NCBI GenBank assembly: GCA_019022495.1
Contig: JAFEKR010000010.1
Span: 1,860,001 to 1,924,000 of the forward strand
DNA length: 64,000 nt
Origin: Epichloe hybrida
Taxonomy: Eukaryota; Ascomycota; Sordariomycetes; Hypocreales; Clavicipitaceae
Reading direction: 5' to 3'
Positions 60,422-64,000 of the stretch are shown piece by piece (the first letter of the stretch is position 1; each line of letters starts with the position of its first letter). The translations under genes were made by a program, and so were the position numbers. Below the pieces are notes generated by a model that was not told where the DNA came from, did not search any database, and saw only the letters and a program-made list of their open reading frames with translations.

Positions 60422-61326
60422 TGTTAGAATTGTATGATATGACAGCTTATATTGCATGTAAGGTATAAGTTACATATATATAGGTTATAGGCAGTATAAG
60501 CCTTAATATACACTTTACTATGTAATCTAGCTAAAGTAGTCCTAATTAGCTATAAAATCCAATACCCCTCCTTAAGTAAGAGTTATAATAGTGCTAATTC
60601 TAGTAAACTTCTTTTTTATTACCTTTATTAAAACCCTATAGGAAAAAGAGTAATAGCCTATAGTAATTCTTTAATATAATGCTTATAATATTCTTTATTT
60701 CTTTCTTTAAAGGCTTATTATCTTTATTTACTTCTTTAACTTAGGCCTTACTAGTGCCTTTATTCCTAAGTTTACTAGATTCTTTATTTATAAGATTTAG
60801 TTTACTTTAATAATCTCTTCCTAAATTAATTTACAGATTTTATAGTATTAAATCCTAATATGCTTTATTTATTTATAGAATTTTGTATTATTTAAAATTA
60901 TTTATATACTAGTATTATTTATATAAAGCTATTAAGGCACTTACTATTTATAAATCTCTCTTATTAACCTTTCTAAGTATATAGCTTTAAGCCTAGTACT
61001 AAAGAGACTAATATATTTTACTTTAGTGCTTAAGATTATAATAATACTTTATTTCTTACTTTTCTAGCTAATTATAGCTCTAGCTAGAAGGAAAATATAG
61101 TAATTAATAAACTTAGAGTTACTCTTATTATACGCTTATTTAGCGTCTAAGAAGCCTATAATCTTATTATTTTATATACTATTAAAGAATAGTACTAGGT
61201 TAATTATAAATCTAATATATTATAGTACTTACTTTATTACTAATAAGTGCCTTATTACTAGGTTAGTTATAAACTTACTTAACTTTACTATAGGATATAG
61301 TAAGTTAATTTATATTCTAATTATTT
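60422..61326 (-). mobile_element. 3' end of a second copia-like retrotransposon (RIP-degraded)
   Basis: A 143-bp LTR-like unit at 60422-60564 has TGTTAGAATTG at its left and AAATCCAATA (RIP-altered ...CCAACA) at its right. The next bases on the minus strand read AAGGAGGGG, a polypurine tract, so the body extends rightward with minus-strand coding. It is interrupted at 61327 by another element. The rest is stop-ridden AT-rich DNA. The class is inferred from LTR length and ends. Confidence 0.6.
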
Positions 61327-64000
61327 GTCAGGAGCGCAGAGGTCAAAGATAGGATGTTTATTGAAGCAGGTCTTCAGAGAACCTTTAGGCTATGTGAATA
61401 ATAAAGAGGCTAGCTAGCTATAAGATAGCTATATGCTTATAGAGCAAGGTATTTATTAAAGACTATGTATATTATTAGTGCTAGGTTAGAGATTAAAACC
61501 TTTATATACCTACCCCTAGCTAGTATTTATCTAGTAGTAATTATAATAGTCTTAGCTATTACTTTATTCTTAACCTTTTAGTATAAGCTATAATAAATTA
61601 ATCTCTCTTAACCTTTTTAAGAATATAAACTATTAGCTAAATTATTATATAGCTAATACTTTAAAGATCTATAAGAAACACACTAGTACCTTATAATAAT
61701 AAAGCTATAGATAATTAGGAAAATAAGGAACCCCTATAATTTAGAACTATAGATAATAAGGTATAATAAACGCTACTTAATCCTAATTTAAGTGAAGGTA
61801 TAGATAATATAACTAAAGAAAAAAGGGTATTATAGTAACGCTATAAGGTTATATAATCTAAGCTATATTACCTTTAGAGAAAATAAGAGGTCTTATAGAT
61901 AAAGGTGTAAATTAGAGAGCTTAAGGTAAATCTAGGATTAGCTAGACCTTAAACTAGACTTATAATTACCCCTTAAATATTAGCTATAATTTTACCTATA
62001 GTTTATAGTAATATAGTAGTAATTATATAGTAAGGTAGTCTTATTAAAATATAAATAAAAATGCTTATATATAAAGGGGAAATATATAAAAGCCTATAGA
62101 ATTTCTTAGTAAACTTAAATATACTATTTAAATTAGACTACTATACCTTTAAGGATAATATAACTAAGGTAGCGTATATAGGTAGCTACCTAGCTAGTAA
62201 TATAAAGTAATAGTAAATACGTTATATAGCTATAGATAAGTATGTAAATTATTTATTAATTACCTAGGTAAATTTCCTAAAATAGTTAAAAACTAGAATA
62301 ATAGATATAAGTATAAGACACTTAGAAGTAATAAGGTTATTACTAAATCTTAGGTAAAAGAATAGCTAATTATTTTAATTCTTTATATAAGCCTAAGATA
62401 AGGTAAAAGCTAAGTTACCTAAAGAAATCCCTATATATCTAAGAATTATAATCTTTCTAAATAGCTTAAATAATACTATAAGGAAGTAAATAATTAGTTA
62501 AGAGATCCTAATAACCTAAAGCTAACTATAAGGCTAGGGTAAGAAAGCAAAGGTTATAATAGGTTTAGGCTAAAATAATAAAAAAGGTTAGGACTCTAAA
62601 AACAAGAGGTAATACTCTTATTTTATATTACTTATAGATAAGGTATAGTAATAAAGTAAAGACTAAGGGAAAAGATTATCCCTAGTATACTATAAATATA
62701 GAAAGCCTAGGTATACTATACTAACTTATTAGGCACTAGATTATTTTACTTATAAAAGTACTAAATATATAACTAAGAAGCATAGGGAAAGTAGTAATAA
62801 AGCTATATCTCCTAATATAATACTAGTTTAATTAGTATAAACCTAGGAATATAATCTTACTATAGAATACCCTATAAATAATAAAATAAGAATATAAGTA
62901 TCTTTATAATAAAATAACTAGTAATTAGCTATATAAGCGCTATTTAATATAGGTATATAGTCTTTAATAATTTATCTAAAATTATTATTAAAAAAGAATT
63001 AGGAGAATATAATTTAATTAAATAGGATATTAAAGAGTATAAGTAAAAAAGTGATTTTATATTAAGGAATTCTAAAAAAATTAGTTAAGATAAAAGATAT
63101 TATAGGATTTATAGAGGTTTACTAAGTTAGCTACTTTATTACTAATATAAGTAAAGGGATAATTCTAGGTATAGACTAGATTAAAGAGTATTTACCTATA
63201 ATTATATATTAGGAGCATAAATACTAGAGATATCTAGTAATAATAGAATATCTCTTCTTTACTTATAGTAAGTAATAAGTATATAAAGAGAAAAAAATAG
63301 TAGTAGTTACTTTATTATTAGAAGTAATAAAGATTAAGCTAAGTATTCTAGAAAATAAAAATCAAAAAGGAAAAGGAAAAGGCTAATTAAAGGACCTAGT
63401 AGTAATAGATATATAAATAAATAGTAAAGTAGCTATATAGATTCTTAAGTATGCTTATTTATAGTAAAAAAGTAAAGGTATTATAGTTATACTAATTTTA
63501 GAAAACATAAGTAATAAAGAAGCTATATTAAATTAGGATAAAAGCACTAAGCGCCTTACACTAATAATTCTAGAAAAATATAGGGAGTTTATAGATATTT
63601 TTTCTAAAGAGTTAGTAAGTAAGCTTCCTAAACTAGGAGGTTATACTTATGTAATTAAATTAGAAGAAAGAAAAACACTACCTTAGGGGCCTATATATAA
63701 TTTAGCTAAAAGGGAGCTAGAGGTTCTTAGAGAGTACCTTATAAGTATATAGCTTAAAGGGTAAATTAGAAGATTAGTTAGCCTAGCTAAAGCCCTAATT
63801 TTATTTATTTTAAAGAAAGGAGGGAAATTAAGGCTTTATATAAATTATAGAGGCCTAAATAAGATTATAATTAAGAATAAGGCCCCTTTACCCCTTATTA
63901 CTAAAATTCTTAATTAATTAGCAGGCATAGTTATTTTTATAGTCTTAGATTTAAAAGATATATACTACTAGCTATATATTTACTTAGGTAATAAGTAAAA
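61327..64000 (+). mobile_element. Ty3/gypsy retrotransposon, 5' part, RIP-degraded, runs off the window
   Basis: The left edge is TGTCAGGAGCGCAGAGGTC. The LTR's inner end cannot be placed without its partner. Downstream on the plus strand, near 62937-62980, ALFNIGI-stop-SLII looks like an aspartic protease whose active-site Asp became Asn. From about 63565 the reverse transcriptase region reads FIDIFSKELVSKLPKLGG, GPIYNLAKRELEVLREYL, KKGGKLRLYINYRGLNKI and KNKAPLPLITKI, closely following the gypsy pattern. Stops interrupt it repeatedly. Confidence 0.82.

Overview
This is nuclear DNA of a filamentous ascomycete (Pezizomycotina; a sordariomycete, perhaps Hypocreales, is my inference). The evidence is short introns (56-136 bp) with CTRAY branch points, a Zn2Cys6 / Fungal_trans_2 regulator, a GPI-type GH76 wall enzyme, a 2EXR protein, and very AT-rich blocks with the signature of repeat-induced point mutation (RIP): CpA and TpG almost absent, TpA in large excess, and differences between copies almost all C/T or G/A.

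The window alternates between RIP-degraded transposon blocks and gene islands of ordinary composition. 1-14381 is a Ty1/copia element (family A, minus strand) carrying a fold-back element (2729-4801) and a Ty3/gypsy element (6235-13321). 14.5-18.2 kb holds an aldo-keto reductase. 18211-27502 is a second gypsy element. 27.5-46.8 kb holds a 2EXR protein, a GH76 mannanase, a small secreted protein, a zinc-cluster regulator, RCC1, and a succinyl-CoA ligase beta-type gene. 46814-55209 is a complete second copy of copia family A with its own nested elements. 55.2-60.4 kb holds a maltose-type O-acetyltransferase, an MFS transporter and a succinyl-CoA ligase alpha-type gene. 60422-64000 is a copia 3' end followed by a plus-strand gypsy element. 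Exact target duplications show that the islands were once one continuous gene stretch opened by insertions.

The most notable biology is the last part. Divergent alpha and beta succinyl-CoA ligase genes, both with mitochondrial-type N termini, lie in one locus with an acetyltransferase and a transporter between them. They are now 12 kb apart only because a retrotransposon landed 21 bp after the beta stop codon. The acetyltransferase appears to have lost a canonical splice donor. Three genes carry 15-17 nt micro-exons; in the regulator the micro-exon bears part of the zinc cluster and could be skipped in frame. The family A element also contains an 814-bp insertion, rich in palindromes, that RIP has not touched.

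Gene models were assembled by hand from reading frames, splice signals and family resemblance. Exon borders are predictions. No database search was possible.
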